Assembly (NCBI RefSeq): GCF_017876545.1
Contig: NZ_JAGIOD010000001.1
Span: 1,116,001-1,180,000, forward strand
Length of the DNA: 64,000 nucleotides
Direction of reading: 5' to 3'
Source: Brachybacterium sacelli
GTDB lineage: Bacteria; Actinomycetota; Actinomycetes; Actinomycetales; Dermabacteraceae
A program made the position numbers and the translations under genes. Below, piece after piece: positions 25,080 to 34,028 of the stretch. Each line of letters opens with the position of its first letter. The stretch's first letter is position 1. The notes beneath the pieces are model-generated. The model saw only the letters and a list, made by a program, of their open reading frames with translations. It had not been told where the DNA came from and did no database searches.

Positions 25080-26107
25080 GCGAGGGCTCCCTTCGGGGCG
25101 GAGCGATGGCGGGTGAGGCGGGCGCGCAGGCTCTGCAGGGGCGTCGGCGGCAGTGTGCGCACGGCGCCCTTGGAGTAGTGGCGCTCGATGTAGTACTGCC
25201 CGATCGAGAGCAGCGAGGTGATCACGACGTACCAGACGGTCGCGACCAGCAGCATCGGCAGCACCTGCTGGGTGCGTCCGTAGATCAGCTGGACCGTGAA
25301 GAACAGCTCGGCGTGCGCGAGCACATAGACGATCGAGGTGCCCTTGACCAGGCCGATGATCTCGTTGAACGCGGTGGGCAGGATGGCGCGCATCGCCTGC
25401 GGCATCACGATGCGCAGCGAGCGGTCGCGGGCCGGGATGCCCAGCGCGCTCGCCGCCTCCACCTGCCCCTGGTCCACCGACAGGATCCCGCCGCGGATCA
25501 GCTCCGCCGCGTAGGCCGCCTGGTGCAGCCCGAGTCCCAGGATCGCCGCGAGCATCGGGGTCATCAACGTGCTGGTGCGGGCGTCGACGAAGGTGACGTC
25601 CGTCAGCGGGATCCCGAGGGAGACGCGCTCGTAGAGGTATCCGAGGTTGTACCAGAGCAACAGCTGCACCAGCAGCGGCGTGGAACGGAAGACCCAGGAG
25701 AACGTCCAGGCCACGCCGGAGATCAGCCCGGAAGGGGACAGTCGCATCAGGGCGAGGACGAGGCCCAGGCCGAAGCCGAGGGCACCGGAGATCGCGGTGA
25801 GCTTCAGCGTCTCCAGCAGACCGCGGATGATCGATTCGGCGAAGAACCACTGGGCGACCACCCCCCATTCCCAGCGCGGGTTGGTCACGAAGGAGTAGAG
25901 CACGGCGGCGACCAGCAGGCCGACGACGACGGCGAGCACCACGCGACCGGGATGCCGGACAGGCACCACGCGCAGCCGGGAGAGGTCCTCGTGCTCGGGG
26001 GGTGGGCACGGCATCACGACGGCTCCCGTCGCCGAGTCGCGACCTGCGGCCGGATCGGCCGCGGGCGCGTGGCGTGCGGTCTCGGTGGAGACAGCTGAGG
26101 GGGTCAT
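25076..26107 (-). CDS. Amino-acid ABC transporter permease
   Basis: 343 residues. HisM/GlnP-type permease: LLETLKLTAISGALGFGLGLVLALMRLS at the start of the domain, FRSTPLLVQLL and the EAASALGIPARDRSLRIVMPQAMRAILP loop that contacts the ATPase (EAA motif). The N-terminal 45 residues are an extra cytoplasmic extension. It is the first gene of the operon. The promoter is in the 147-bp gap shared with the divergent fusion gene: on the minus strand TTGCAC and TATACC are 16 nt apart (26169-26196). CTTGCAC (26153-26159) and GTGCAAG (26190-26196) form an inverted pair there that could be a regulator site. Confidence 0.93.
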   Translation of the reverse strand: MTPSAVSTETARHAPAADPAAGRDSATGAVVMPCPPPEHEDLSRLRVVPVRHPGRVVLAVVVGLLVAAVLYSFVTNPRWEWGVVAQWFFAESIIRGLLETLKLTAISGALGFGLGLVLALMRLSPSGLISGVAWTFSWVFRSTPLLVQLLLWYNLGYLYERVSLGIPLTDVTFVDARTSTLMTPMLAAILGLGLHQAAYAAELIRGGILSVDQGQVEAASALGIPARDRSLRIVMPQAMRAILPTAFNEIIGLVKGTSIVYVLAHAELFFTVQLIYGRTQQVLPMLLVATVWYVVITSLLSIGQYYIERHYSKGAVRTLPPTPLQSLRARLTRHRSAPKGALA

Positions 26108-26152
26108 GGGCGGTGCCTTTCGTGACGATGCATGAACGCAGGGCGGTCATGG

Positions 26153-26196
26153 CTTGCACTGCCCGACGGTATAAGCGAACCTAATGGACGTGCAAG
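26153..26196. promoter_or_regulatory. Divergent promoter region of the sulfur locus with CTTGCAC/GTGCAAG arms
   Basis: Between the ABC/monooxygenase operon and the fusion flavoprotein gene. CTTGCAC at 26153-26159 is the inverse complement of GTGCAAG at 26190-26196; the second overlaps the presumed -35 of the operon. LysR activators often bind such dyads, but the T-N11-A core was not clear. Confidence 0.35.
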
Positions 26197-26254
26197 GTGG
26201 CAACTATGAGTGGTCACAGTGCGACACAGAACCTCGTCAGAAGGGATCCGCCCG

Positions 26255-28867
26255 ATGAACTCCCGGGTCAGGACCACGCCCACGCGCCTCGCCCTCATCG
26301 GCGGCGGGCCGCGCGCGATCGGCGTTCTCGAACGCCTCGGTGCCAGCGCCGCCCTGCCCGAGCAGGCTGCGCGCCTCGAGCGCGCCCCCGTGCGCGTGGA
26401 CATCATCGACCCGCACATGCCGGGCGCCGGAAGGATCTGGCGCGCCGCCGAGAGCCCCCTGCTGCTGATGAACTCGCGGGCCGCCGACGTGTCGATCTTC
26501 ACCGACGACACCACCGAGGTGGACGGGCCCGTCGTCGCCGGCCCCTCGCTCGCCGAGTGGGCCGCGGGGATCCGGGAGGGCACCCTCGCCGCCCCCACCG
26601 CCGGCACCTCGCGCCTGGCGGAGATCGAGGCCCTCGAAGCCACCAGCTTCGCCAGCCGCCGCGTCCAGGCGCTGTACCTCGAGTGGTTCTTCGGCCAGGT
26701 CCTCGCGGCGCTGCCCGGCACGGTCACCGTCACCGTGCACCGCACCACCGCGACCGCGGTGCGCGCGGAGGAAGGCACGGGAGCCGCCCCCTGGCGGATC
26801 GAGCTCGAGGACCGTGCCCCGCTGCGGGCCGATCTGCTGGTCCTGGCCGCTGGGCACACCGACTCCCGTCCCTCGTCCGCGCGCTACGAGCTGGCCGCCT
26901 TCGCGCGCCGGCACGGCGGTGCCTACCTCCCGCCCTCCCAGGCCTCGGACGCCCACCTCGGCCAGCTCGGTGCGGGCCAGGAGACGATCGTGCGCGGCAT
27001 GGGGCTGGGCTTCATCGACCTCCTGGCGCTGCTCACCGAAGGCCGCGGCGGCTCCTTCGAACCGGAACCGCTGCCCGGCGACCCCGGCCGCCTGCGCTAC
27101 CGCGCGTCCGGCCGCGAGCCCCTGCTGCGAGTCGGTTCCCGCCGCGGCGTGCCCTATCACTCGAAGGTGCACGGGGAGGGGGAGCCCACCGGCCTGGGGG
27201 AGCTGGTCCACGTCACCGCGTCTGCCCTCCGGGAGCGCGAGGACTCAGACGGTCGTCTCGACTTCCGCGCCGACGTCCTGCCCCTGATCGCCGCCGAGAT
27301 CGCGCACTGGGTCCCGGACGCACCGCCCGCCGAGCCGGGGGAGGAGCCCTTGGCCTGGCTGGACGACCCGCTGGCCTGGCTCGACGGCGATGCCGAGCCG
27401 CGGGTGACCCGCGATGCCGTGGTGCGTCACATCGAGCACGATCTCCACGCCCGCACGCGGGGAGACGTCACCTCCTCCCGGATCCTGTTCCAGCTGCTGC
27501 TGCGCCTGCACGGGGTCCTGGTCGACCAGCTGCCCGCGACCCGGCTGCGCGAGAGCTCCCGGGGCGAGTACCCGCACTGGTGGCACTCGCTGTTCAGCTT
27601 CGTGGATTCCGGGCCGCCTCCGCATCGTCTGCACCAGCTGCTCGCGCTCGAACGCGCCGGGGTGGTCTCCTTCCTCGGGCCGCGCACGGCCGTGACCACT
27701 GATGACTCCACCGGGCGGTTCGTGGCCCGCGGGGGTGCGGGTGTGCAGGTCGAGGCGACCGCGCTGATCGACGCCTTCCTGCCCGAACCTTCGCTGGCGG
27801 ATTCCACCAACCCCCTCCTCCGCGATCTGGTCGCCGGCGGCCGGGCGGCCATCGGTCGCGAATCGGCCGCGGCGGCGGGCAAGCTCGAGGTCGATGACCG
27901 GTACCGCGTGATCGCCCCCGACGGCACCGCGCGCGAGAACCTGTGGGCCGTCGGCCCCTGGACCTCCGAGCTGCCGATCGGCGCCTTCGCCCGTCCCGGC
28001 ACCAACGCCCCCTGCCACCGGCGCAACGACGCCCTCGCGCGTCGGGTGCTCGAGGCAGCTCTCGACCACGGCGAGGCCGCTGCCGGCACGTCGGCCCCGC
28101 CGCATCACGGAGCTCAGCGGCCTTGGCAGGCCTCCACGTCGCCGTCCACCCCCGCGGGCCCGGTGGCCACCGGTCAGCGGTCCGACGCCGGTGAGCCGGT
28201 CCTCCGTCCGGGGACCCGCGCACCGCGCCTGGGCGTTCTCGGACCCGGGAAGATCGGCAGTGCGCTCGCCCGCACCGCCCTGCGCGCCGGGATCGAGGTC
28301 CGGGTCGCCGGACGCTCCGCGGCCCCCGTACTCGCGGCGAAGCTGCCCGGCGCCGCGCCGGTCGCCCCGGAGGATCTCGCGACGGCCTGCGACATCATCC
28401 TGCTGACGGTGCCGCTGCACGTCGCGCTCCACCTCGACCCGCAGGCCCTCCGCGGCGCGATCGTCGTCGACGCCACCAACCCATGGGGCGGGGACGACGC
28501 GGCGGCGGTCGCCGTGGCCCGGAACGCCCTGGGCGACGGGGACGGCGTCCTGTCCACGAGCGAGCTGCTCGCCGCGCATCTGAGCACCTCCCGCGTGGTC
28601 AAGACCCTCAACCACATCGGATACCACGACGTCGAGGACCAGGGCCGTGACGGCGGGGATCCCGGCCGCCGGGCCATCGCGGTGGCCTCGGACGACCCCC
28701 GGGCGGCGGACGCCGTCGGTGCCCTGCTGAACCGACTCGGCTACGACGGGGAGGTGGTCGGCTCCCTCGCGGACGGCCGCCACTTCGAGCCCGGCGCGGG
28801 GCTGTTCGCCGGGTGGAGCACCCGCGAGGAGCTCCATGAGCGACGTCAGGGGGTCCGCGTGGCCTGA
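26255..28867 (+). CDS. Fusion of an FAD/NAD(P)-binding protein with an F420/NADP oxidoreductase-like Rossmann domain
   Basis: 870 residues, two parts. Residues 1-610: FAD/NAD(P)-binding family (PF13454-like); ALIGGGPRAIGVLERL at residues 13-28, GAGRIWRAAESPLLLMNS and AVGPWTSELPIGAFARPGTNAPCHRRND near its end. A 45-residue Pro/Ala/Thr linker follows. Residues about 658-870: LGVLGPGKIGSALARTAL, ILLTVPLHVAL, VVDATNPWG and KTLNHIGYHDVED, as in NADPH:F420 oxidoreductase-like proteins. ATG at 26255 with AGAAGGGA upstream. It is divergent from the monooxygenase/ABC operon and probably serves the same pathway, possibly in flavin or cofactor reduction (inference). Confidence 0.85.
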   Translation: MNSRVRTTPTRLALIGGGPRAIGVLERLGASAALPEQAARLERAPVRVDIIDPHMPGAGRIWRAAESPLLLMNSRAADVSIFTDDTTEVDGPVVAGPSLAEWAAGIREGTLAAPTAGTSRLAEIEALEATSFASRRVQALYLEWFFGQVLAALPGTVTVTVHRTTATAVRAEEGTGAAPWRIELEDRAPLRADLLVLAAGHTDSRPSSARYELAAFARRHGGAYLPPSQASDAHLGQLGAGQETIVRGMGLGFIDLLALLTEGRGGSFEPEPLPGDPGRLRYRASGREPLLRVGSRRGVPYHSKVHGEGEPTGLGELVHVTASALREREDSDGRLDFRADVLPLIAAEIAHWVPDAPPAEPGEEPLAWLDDPLAWLDGDAEPRVTRDAVVRHIEHDLHARTRGDVTSSRILFQLLLRLHGVLVDQLPATRLRESSRGEYPHWWHSLFSFVDSGPPPHRLHQLLALERAGVVSFLGPRTAVTTDDSTGRFVARGGAGVQVEATALIDAFLPEPSLADSTNPLLRDLVAGGRAAIGRESAAAAGKLEVDDRYRVIAPDGTARENLWAVGPWTSELPIGAFARPGTNAPCHRRNDALARRVLEAALDHGEAAAGTSAPPHHGAQRPWQASTSPSTPAGPVATGQRSDAGEPVLRPGTRAPRLGVLGPGKIGSALARTALRAGIEVRVAGRSAAPVLAAKLPGAAPVAPEDLATACDIILLTVPLHVALHLDPQALRGAIVVDATNPWGGDDAAAVAVARNALGDGDGVLSTSELLAAHLSTSRVVKTLNHIGYHDVEDQGRDGGDPGRRAIAVASDDPRAADAVGALLNRLGYDGEVVGSLADGRHFEPGAGLFAGWSTREELHERRQGVRVA

Positions 28868-28921
28868 GCACGGCGTTGCCGACTCGGGACAGGGGAGCGA
28901 TGCTGGGGTGGGGCCCGCGAC

Positions 28922-28927
28922 TATCGT
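28922..28927 (+). promoter_or_regulatory. -10 box of the 152-residue membrane protein gene
   Basis: TATCGT, 6 nt before the ATG at 28934; leaderless layout. Confidence 0.5.
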
Positions 28928-28933
28928 GGGCAC

Positions 28934-29392
28934 ATGAGCTCTTCACGGGGGAACGGTGACGCCCACGGGCCGGGTGGGGACCCGTCCTGGCTGGGCGGCA
29001 AGGACCGCGACGGCACCAGCGGGACCGGATGGTCCTCCGGCTTCGGCTCGGAGTCCCGGGCGGACTCGGACTTCGGCGGGGACGTCGCATCGGAGGCGCC
29101 GCGCCCTCAGGGGCCCGAGTTCGGTGGCGAGGCCGCAGGTCGCGGGGGCGAGCAGGAACCCGGCTGGGCGGAGAGCTTCACGGGGCAGGACGACGCATCG
29201 GGCGATGAAGGAACCGGCAAGGGAAGCGGCGCCAAAGTCTTCGGCGCGCTGGCCACACTCGTCGGCCTCGGCATCTTCGCGATCGTCGCCTACCGGATGG
29301 GCTTCGACGTCTGGTGGGTCATCTTCTTCGTCGCGTTCCCGATGATCTCGCGGCTCCTGCGCTCCACCGGCCGGGGTGGCCGACGGCGCTGA
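28934..29392 (+). CDS. Hypothetical protein with disordered N-terminus and membrane C-terminus
   Basis: 152 residues. The first 95 are Gly/Ser/Asp/Glu-rich and low-complexity; the last 55 form two membrane segments (VFGALATLVGLGIFAIVAY and VWWVIFFVAFPMISRLL) and a basic end. Codon use is like the neighbours and TATCGT sits 6 nt before the start. No known family. Such proteins are frequent in actinobacteria and have no assigned role. Confidence 0.7.
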   Translation: MSSSRGNGDAHGPGGDPSWLGGKDRDGTSGTGWSSGFGSESRADSDFGGDVASEAPRPQGPEFGGEAAGRGGEQEPGWAESFTGQDDASGDEGTGKGSGAKVFGALATLVGLGIFAIVAYRMGFDVWWVIFFVAFPMISRLLRSTGRGGRRR

Positions 29393-29516
29393 GCCCGGGC
29401 AATCGGGGACGTGTCGACAGGGACCCTGACAGGGACTCCCTCGGTGCTCAGAGCCGGTGCGAGGATGCTCGCGACGGGCGATGACCGCCCGTGCACCCGA
29501 TCGAGGAGGAGCCCCC

Positions 29517-30545
29517 ATGGAGTACGTGAAGCTCGGCAGCACCGGACTGGACGTCTCGCGCCTGTGCCTGGGCACGATGGGTTTCGGTGACCGTGAGCGG
29601 TGGATCCACCCGTGGGTGCTCGAGGAGGACGATGCCCGCCCAGTGATCAAGCATGCGCTCGACGCGGGCATCACCTTCTTCGACACCGCGAACGTGTACT
29701 CGCTGGGGCGCAGCGAGGAGATCGTCGGCAAGGCCTTGGTCGACTACGCCCGGCGTGAGGAGATCGTGCTGGCCACCAAGGTGCACGGCCGGATGCACGA
29801 GGGCCCGAACGGCGGGGGCCTGTCCCGCAAGGCCATCCTGGCGGAGGTCGATGCCAGCCTGCGCCGGCTGGGGACCGAGTACATCGACCTCTACCTCATC
29901 CATCGCTGGGACTACTCCGTCCCGATCGAGGAGACGATGCGTGCTCTGGACGACGTGGTGCGCTCGGGGAAGGTCCGCTACATCGGCGCCTCGGCCATGT
30001 TCGCCTGGCAGTTCCTGCAGGCCCAGCACGTCGCCGAGGTCAACGGGTGGACGAAGTTCGTCTCGATGCAGAACCACTACAACCTCCTGTACCGCGAGGA
30101 GGAGCGGGAGATGATGCCGCTGCTGCGTGAGCTCGGCGTCGCCTCCACTCCGTACAGCCCGCTGGCTGCCGGACGACTGACGAGGGACTGGGACGCCGAC
30201 ACCGAGCGGGCACGCACCGACCGGACCGCACAGACGAAGTACGACTCCACGCAGGACACCGACCGGGAGATCGTCCAGCAGGTCGCCCGCATCGCCGAGC
30301 AGCGCGGGCTCGAGCGCGTGCACGTCGCCCTGGCCTGGCTGCTGGCGAAGGATCCGGTGGTCGCTCCGATCGTCGGGGCGACCAGGACCGGCCATGTCGA
30401 CGCGGCCCTCGGCGCCCTCGAGCTCGAGTTGACCGACGAGGAGCTCGCGGCGCTCGAGGCCCCGTACGTCCCCCACCGCGTGGTCGGCGCCCTCGAGCCG
30501 GGGGAGTCGACCCACGGGGCGAACGCCTCGGGCACTCGCCGCTGA
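29517..30545 (+). CDS. Aldo/keto reductase
   Basis: 342 residues, (beta/alpha)8 NADPH enzyme. Start MEYVKLGSTGLDVSRLCLG; catalytic tetrad visible as Asp in FFDTANVY with Tyr, Lys in LATKVHG, and His in LIHRWD; NADPH-binding block PIVGATRTGHVDAAL near the C-terminus. Closest in style to the YajO/Gcy-like AKR group that reduces sugar aldehydes and ketones. ATG at 29517 has GAGGAGGAG upstream. It is convergent with the next gene, 37 nt apart. Confidence 0.9.
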   Translation: MEYVKLGSTGLDVSRLCLGTMGFGDRERWIHPWVLEEDDARPVIKHALDAGITFFDTANVYSLGRSEEIVGKALVDYARREEIVLATKVHGRMHEGPNGGGLSRKAILAEVDASLRRLGTEYIDLYLIHRWDYSVPIEETMRALDDVVRSGKVRYIGASAMFAWQFLQAQHVAEVNGWTKFVSMQNHYNLLYREEEREMMPLLRELGVASTPYSPLAAGRLTRDWDADTERARTDRTAQTKYDSTQDTDREIVQQVARIAEQRGLERVHVALAWLLAKDPVVAPIVGATRTGHVDAALGALELELTDEELAALEAPYVPHRVVGALEPGESTHGANASGTRR

Positions 30546-30582
30546 GGAGACGGGCGGCTCGTCGGCGGGGCCCGGGCCGTGC

Positions 30583-31920
30583 TCAGTGACGTGCCCGGAT
30601 CAGGTGCCGCGTCGAGTGCGCGACGAACCGCCCGTCCCGGCGGATGATCGCGTCCATCGCCAGCAGTCGCTCGTGATAGCGGTCGACCTCGAAGTCCGGG
30701 ACCCACCACACGCACTTGCGCAGGATCCACACCACGGCGCCGACGTCGAGGAACTCCATCCGCAAACGCGCCGTGCGCAGTTCGGTGACCTCGAGCCCGG
30801 CGGCCTCCGCAGCGGCCACTTCGTCGTCCGGATGCCGGCCCCGCCGCTGCTGCTCGGTGGTGGGGCCGATGAAGTGCTCGATCAGCTCGAAGGCCGAGGC
30901 GGGGCCGACGTGCTGGGCGAGGTACTCCCCGCCGGGCGCCAGCACCCGCACGATCTCCGCCCAGTCCGGGCTCACGGGATGCCGAGCGGTGACCAGGTCG
31001 GCGGCGCCGCCGGGCAGGGGGAGCGGGGCCCCGGCCGGGGTCTCGTGGACCTGCACCCCGCGTGGGCCCAGCAGCAGCCGTGCCCGTTCTGCGTTGGGCG
31101 CCCACCCTTCCGTGACGTGCTGCTGGGCGGCGAGGCGAGGGCATTCGGCGAGCACCTCGCCGCCGCCGGTGTCGAGGTCGATCGCCACGTCGGCAGTGGC
31201 CACGGCCTCGGCGAGCTGCCCCGAGTACCCCCAGGGAGGACGTTCCTCGAAGGCGCGGTCGTCCAGGAAGGCGAAGCCCCACCCGTCGACGTCCGCGGTC
31301 GCGGCTTCGGTGATCAGCTCGTCCGCAGGGCGCATGCGTCCAGGGTGGCGGTGAATGTTCGCAGGTGCCACCGCATTCTGGGGCAGAGACTCCAGCGCGG
31401 CACGGATCCGGCGCACGCTCTCCTCGAGGCTCAGGGTCGAGGTGTCGAGCACGAGATCGGCGCTGATCAGGGGCATTTCTCCAGCCCACTGCGCGTGCAC
31501 CTCGTACAGGAACTCCGGATCACGGGAGATGCCGCGCGTGGGATCGGCGAGCGCCCGCTCGAGCGCGGTCCCGAACGGGCAGGTGACCACCACGGTGAGG
31601 ACAGGCGTTCCCGCGGGAACGTTCCGGAGGACCCGCGCGAGCTCCTCCCGGTCGCTGACCGACTCCGCGATCACCACCTCCGCCCCGGCTTCGAGCCACT
31701 GGCCCGTGACCGACGCGAAGATCCGATGCGCCACCGTCCAGTCGGGGAGCGTCGGCCGCGCCATGTCGGCGATCGCGTCGAGCTCCACCAGGGCGAGCTG
31801 CCGTCCGTCGGCGCGCAGAGCATCGGCCAGGAGGCGGGAGACGGCACTCTTGCCGGCGGCGATGGGGCCGCCGATGAGCACGAGCGGGGTGAGGGCACGG
31901 GGAGTGGTCACGGGTTTCAC
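30583..31920 (-). CDS. Fusion of a P-loop (uridine kinase-like) domain with a SAM-dependent methyltransferase domain
   Basis: 445 residues. Residues 1-190: P-loop kinase, Walker A GGPIAAGKS at 17-25, ELDAIADMARP (possible DxD/lid region) and VVVTCPFGTALERAL. Residues 196-445: class I methyltransferase, with VAIDLDTGGGEVLAE as the SAM-binding motif I, ADLVTARHP and VLAPGGEYLAQHVGP. GTG at 31920 overlaps the response-regulator stop by 4 nt. Met196 (31335) starts a stretch that would look normal as a stand-alone methyltransferase, and a CACCCT box sits 6 nt before it, so a separate shorter product is possible. The substrate is unknown; the two halves usually occur as separate proteins. Confidence 0.8.
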   Translation of the reverse strand: MKPVTTPRALTPLVLIGGPIAAGKSAVSRLLADALRADGRQLALVELDAIADMARPTLPDWTVAHRIFASVTGQWLEAGAEVVIAESVSDREELARVLRNVPAGTPVLTVVVTCPFGTALERALADPTRGISRDPEFLYEVHAQWAGEMPLISADLVLDTSTLSLEESVRRIRAALESLPQNAVAPANIHRHPGRMRPADELITEAATADVDGWGFAFLDDRAFEERPPWGYSGQLAEAVATADVAIDLDTGGGEVLAECPRLAAQQHVTEGWAPNAERARLLLGPRGVQVHETPAGAPLPLPGGAADLVTARHPVSPDWAEIVRVLAPGGEYLAQHVGPASAFELIEHFIGPTTEQQRRGRHPDDEVAAAEAAGLEVTELRTARLRMEFLDVGAVVWILRKCVWWVPDFEVDRYHERLLAMDAIIRRDGRFVAHSTRHLIRARH

Positions 31921-32654
31921 CCGCCGAGCTCGAGCACCCGGATCGCGAGCTGGACCCGGTTGGTGACCTGCAGCTTGTGATAGAGCCTGCCCAGGTGGGT
32001 CTTCACCGTCGCGACGCTCATGAACAGCTGGCCGCCGATCTCCGGGTTCGCCAGCCCCTGCGCCACCAGTCGGCCCACCTCCCACTCGCGCTCGGTGATC
32101 CCCTCCGGGGCGGGGATCTCCGCCGGGGCCTCTTCGGCCTTCCCCGCGGTGTCCGCCCCTCCCGTCGCCTCCTCGGCCGGAGTCGGAGCCGTGCCGTCCT
32201 CGGCGGCGAGCCGCACCAGGCGGCTGAGGACCTCGGGGGAGAAGCGGGGACGGTCCTCGGCCGCCTCGAGCACCGCGCGGACGACCTCCTGGGGCGGGGA
32301 GTCCTTGAGCAGGAACGAGACGGCGCCCGCCCGCAGTGCCCGCAGCAGGAACTCGTCGGTGTCGAAGGCGGTCAGCATGACGGCGCGGGCCGCGTGCCCT
32401 TCGTCCCCCAGCGTGCGCAGCGCCTCCAGGCCGGTCATGCTCGGCATCCGGATGTCCATGAGCACCACGTCGGGGTCGAGCTCACGGACCCGGTCGAGCG
32501 CCTCGTGCCCGTCGGCCGCTTCCCCGATCACCTCGATCCCGTGCGCGCCGTCGATCATCAGCCGCAGACCGGCGCGCATCAGCGCCTCGTCATCGACCAG
32601 CAGCACCCGCACCGTGCCGCTCCCGGCCTCCGTCCCGTTCACCATGGCATCCAT
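31917..32654 (-). CDS. NarL/LuxR-type response regulator
   Basis: 245 residues. Receiver domain (VRVLLVDDEALMRAGLRLMI, DPDVVLMDIRMPSMTG with the phospho-acceptor Asp, then T and K in AVMLTAFD and FLLKDS), an unusual linker of about 40 residues rich in Ala/Glu/Pro, and a LuxR HTH (ITEREWEVGRLVAQGLANPEIG...VATVKTHLGRLYHKL). The start at 32654 has GAGGTG upstream and overlaps the kinase gene end by 16 nt; the pair is one operon. Its targets are unknown. Confidence 0.93.
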   Translation of the reverse strand: MDAMVNGTEAGSGTVRVLLVDDEALMRAGLRLMIDGAHGIEVIGEAADGHEALDRVRELDPDVVLMDIRMPSMTGLEALRTLGDEGHAARAVMLTAFDTDEFLLRALRAGAVSFLLKDSPPQEVVRAVLEAAEDRPRFSPEVLSRLVRLAAEDGTAPTPAEEATGGADTAGKAEEAPAEIPAPEGITEREWEVGRLVAQGLANPEIGGQLFMSVATVKTHLGRLYHKLQVTNRVQLAIRVLELGG

Positions 32655-33922
32655 GCTTGCACCTCGAAGTCCTCGCCGCGCACCCCGTGCCGGGCATCGC
32701 CGCCCAGCAGCCGGGCCCGCTCCTGCACGCCGAGCAGTCCGTGCCCGGTGGAGGTCGGCGCAGTCGCCGGACTCGCAGAACAGGGGTTGCGGGCGTGCAG
32801 CACGACGCGATCCGCTTCCCGCGCGAGCGTGAGGCGCAACGGGGCGCCCGGGGAGTGCTTGGCGGCGTTCACGGTGACCTCGGTGAGGATGCGGGCGAGA
32901 GCCACGACCGTGCTGCGGTCGCGGGTCTCCAGCTCGTGCGGTCCCAACCCCTCCCAGCTCAGCTCGACGTCCTGCCCGTCGGCACGGGCGCGCTCGACGA
33001 TCTCGACGAGCGTCGGGGCCGTGGCCAGCGGGGTCTCGCCATCGGTGGTGCGCAGGGTCATCAGCACGGTGCGCAGCTCGCGATTGGCCTGCTGGGCGGC
33101 GTCCCGCACGGTGCCGGCGGTGCGGCGCAGCTCCTCGCGCGGGAGGTCCTCGCGGTAGGACATGGCGCCTGAATGCATGGCGATGGTCGCGAGGTGGTGG
33201 GAGATGCTGTCGTGCATGTCGCGGGCCAGCGCCGCCCGCTCCTCGGCGCGCACCCGGGCGGCGTCGGCGTCGCGCTCACGCACCAGAGCAGCGGCCTCCC
33301 GCTCGGCGGCGGCCCGTTCCCGCTGGGCCGTCTCCCGCTCCCGGTCCGCGGAGGCGGCGCGGTCGCGCAGGGAGGCGACGAGCTCGTGGCGGGTGCCCAC
33401 CACATGGCCGATCAGCAGCGGGACCAGGGCGCCGACGACCATGACCGCGATCGTGGTCGTGAAGAACACCCCGACGGGCTGGGCACGGATGGACGCATCG
33501 AGCGCCATGGTCAGGATCGAGGTGACGGCGACCAGCAGGACCGCGAGCGCATCCAGCCCGGGCCGGCGCCGCAGCCCGAGCCGGTACAGCGCGATCGCCG
33601 AGGCCGCCAGGGCTGTGGTGCTCAGGCCCGCGACCGACGCCGCGATCAGGTGCAGCACGCTGTGCAGTCGGCCGGGTCGCAGGAACCGCAGCGGGCCGAT
33701 CGCGAGCGTGACGACGACGCCCAGCACGGCATCGAGCCCGTGCATGGCCACCAGCGCCCCCGGCGGATCCTCGTCGAACTCCGTGAGCAGGCTCCCGAAG
33801 GCGACGAGCACCATCAGCACGCCCAGGGCGGTGCAGGCGAGGGACTGGGCGAGCGCGATCATCCATTCGCGCACGCTGCGCACGGAGGGCGGCGCCGTGG
33901 TGGTCGGCGCGGTGACGGTCAT
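32639..33922 (-). CDS. Sensor histidine kinase, NarX/DesK-like (HisKA_3)
   Basis: 427 residues. Membrane domain of about six segments with no large extracellular loop, a coiled-coil stretch (Arg/Glu/Ala-rich), then the HisKA_3 dimerisation motif ARDMHDSISHHLATIAMHSG with the phospho-acceptor His in MHD, and a HATPase domain (ILTEVTVNAAKHSPG, GHGLLGVQERARLLGG). It signals to the adjacent regulator. ATG at 33922 is 6 nt after TACGCT; a frame extending upstream is Pro/Arg filler. The signal is unknown; intramembrane sensing (cell-envelope stress) is usual for this layout. Confidence 0.92.
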   Translation of the reverse strand: MTVTAPTTTAPPSVRSVREWMIALAQSLACTALGVLMVLVAFGSLLTEFDEDPPGALVAMHGLDAVLGVVVTLAIGPLRFLRPGRLHSVLHLIAASVAGLSTTALAASAIALYRLGLRRRPGLDALAVLLVAVTSILTMALDASIRAQPVGVFFTTTIAVMVVGALVPLLIGHVVGTRHELVASLRDRAASADRERETAQRERAAAEREAAALVRERDADAARVRAEERAALARDMHDSISHHLATIAMHSGAMSYREDLPREELRRTAGTVRDAAQQANRELRTVLMTLRTTDGETPLATAPTLVEIVERARADGQDVELSWEGLGPHELETRDRSTVVALARILTEVTVNAAKHSPGAPLRLTLAREADRVVLHARNPCSASPATAPTSTGHGLLGVQERARLLGGDARHGVRGEDFEVQAWMPW

Positions 33923-33928
33923 GAGCCC

Positions 33929-33934
33929 AGCGTA
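33929..33934 (-). promoter_or_regulatory. -10 box of the two-component operon
   Basis: TACGCT, 6 nt before the ATG at 33922; leaderless layout. Confidence 0.5.
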
Positions 33935-34028
33935 GGGAGGGCAGGGAGGTCGAGGGATCGGCCGCGCGGCTGATGGACCGGGACGCGCCATCCACCGATC
34001 GGCAGGCAGGCGCGGTCTCCGCGGTCGA

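Noticed and set aside
24114..26159. 681-residue minus-strand frame including the ATPase
   Set aside because: Only the last 321 residues are a real protein; the first 360 overlap the permease gene in another frame. Start placed at 25079, overlapping the permease stop by 4 nt.
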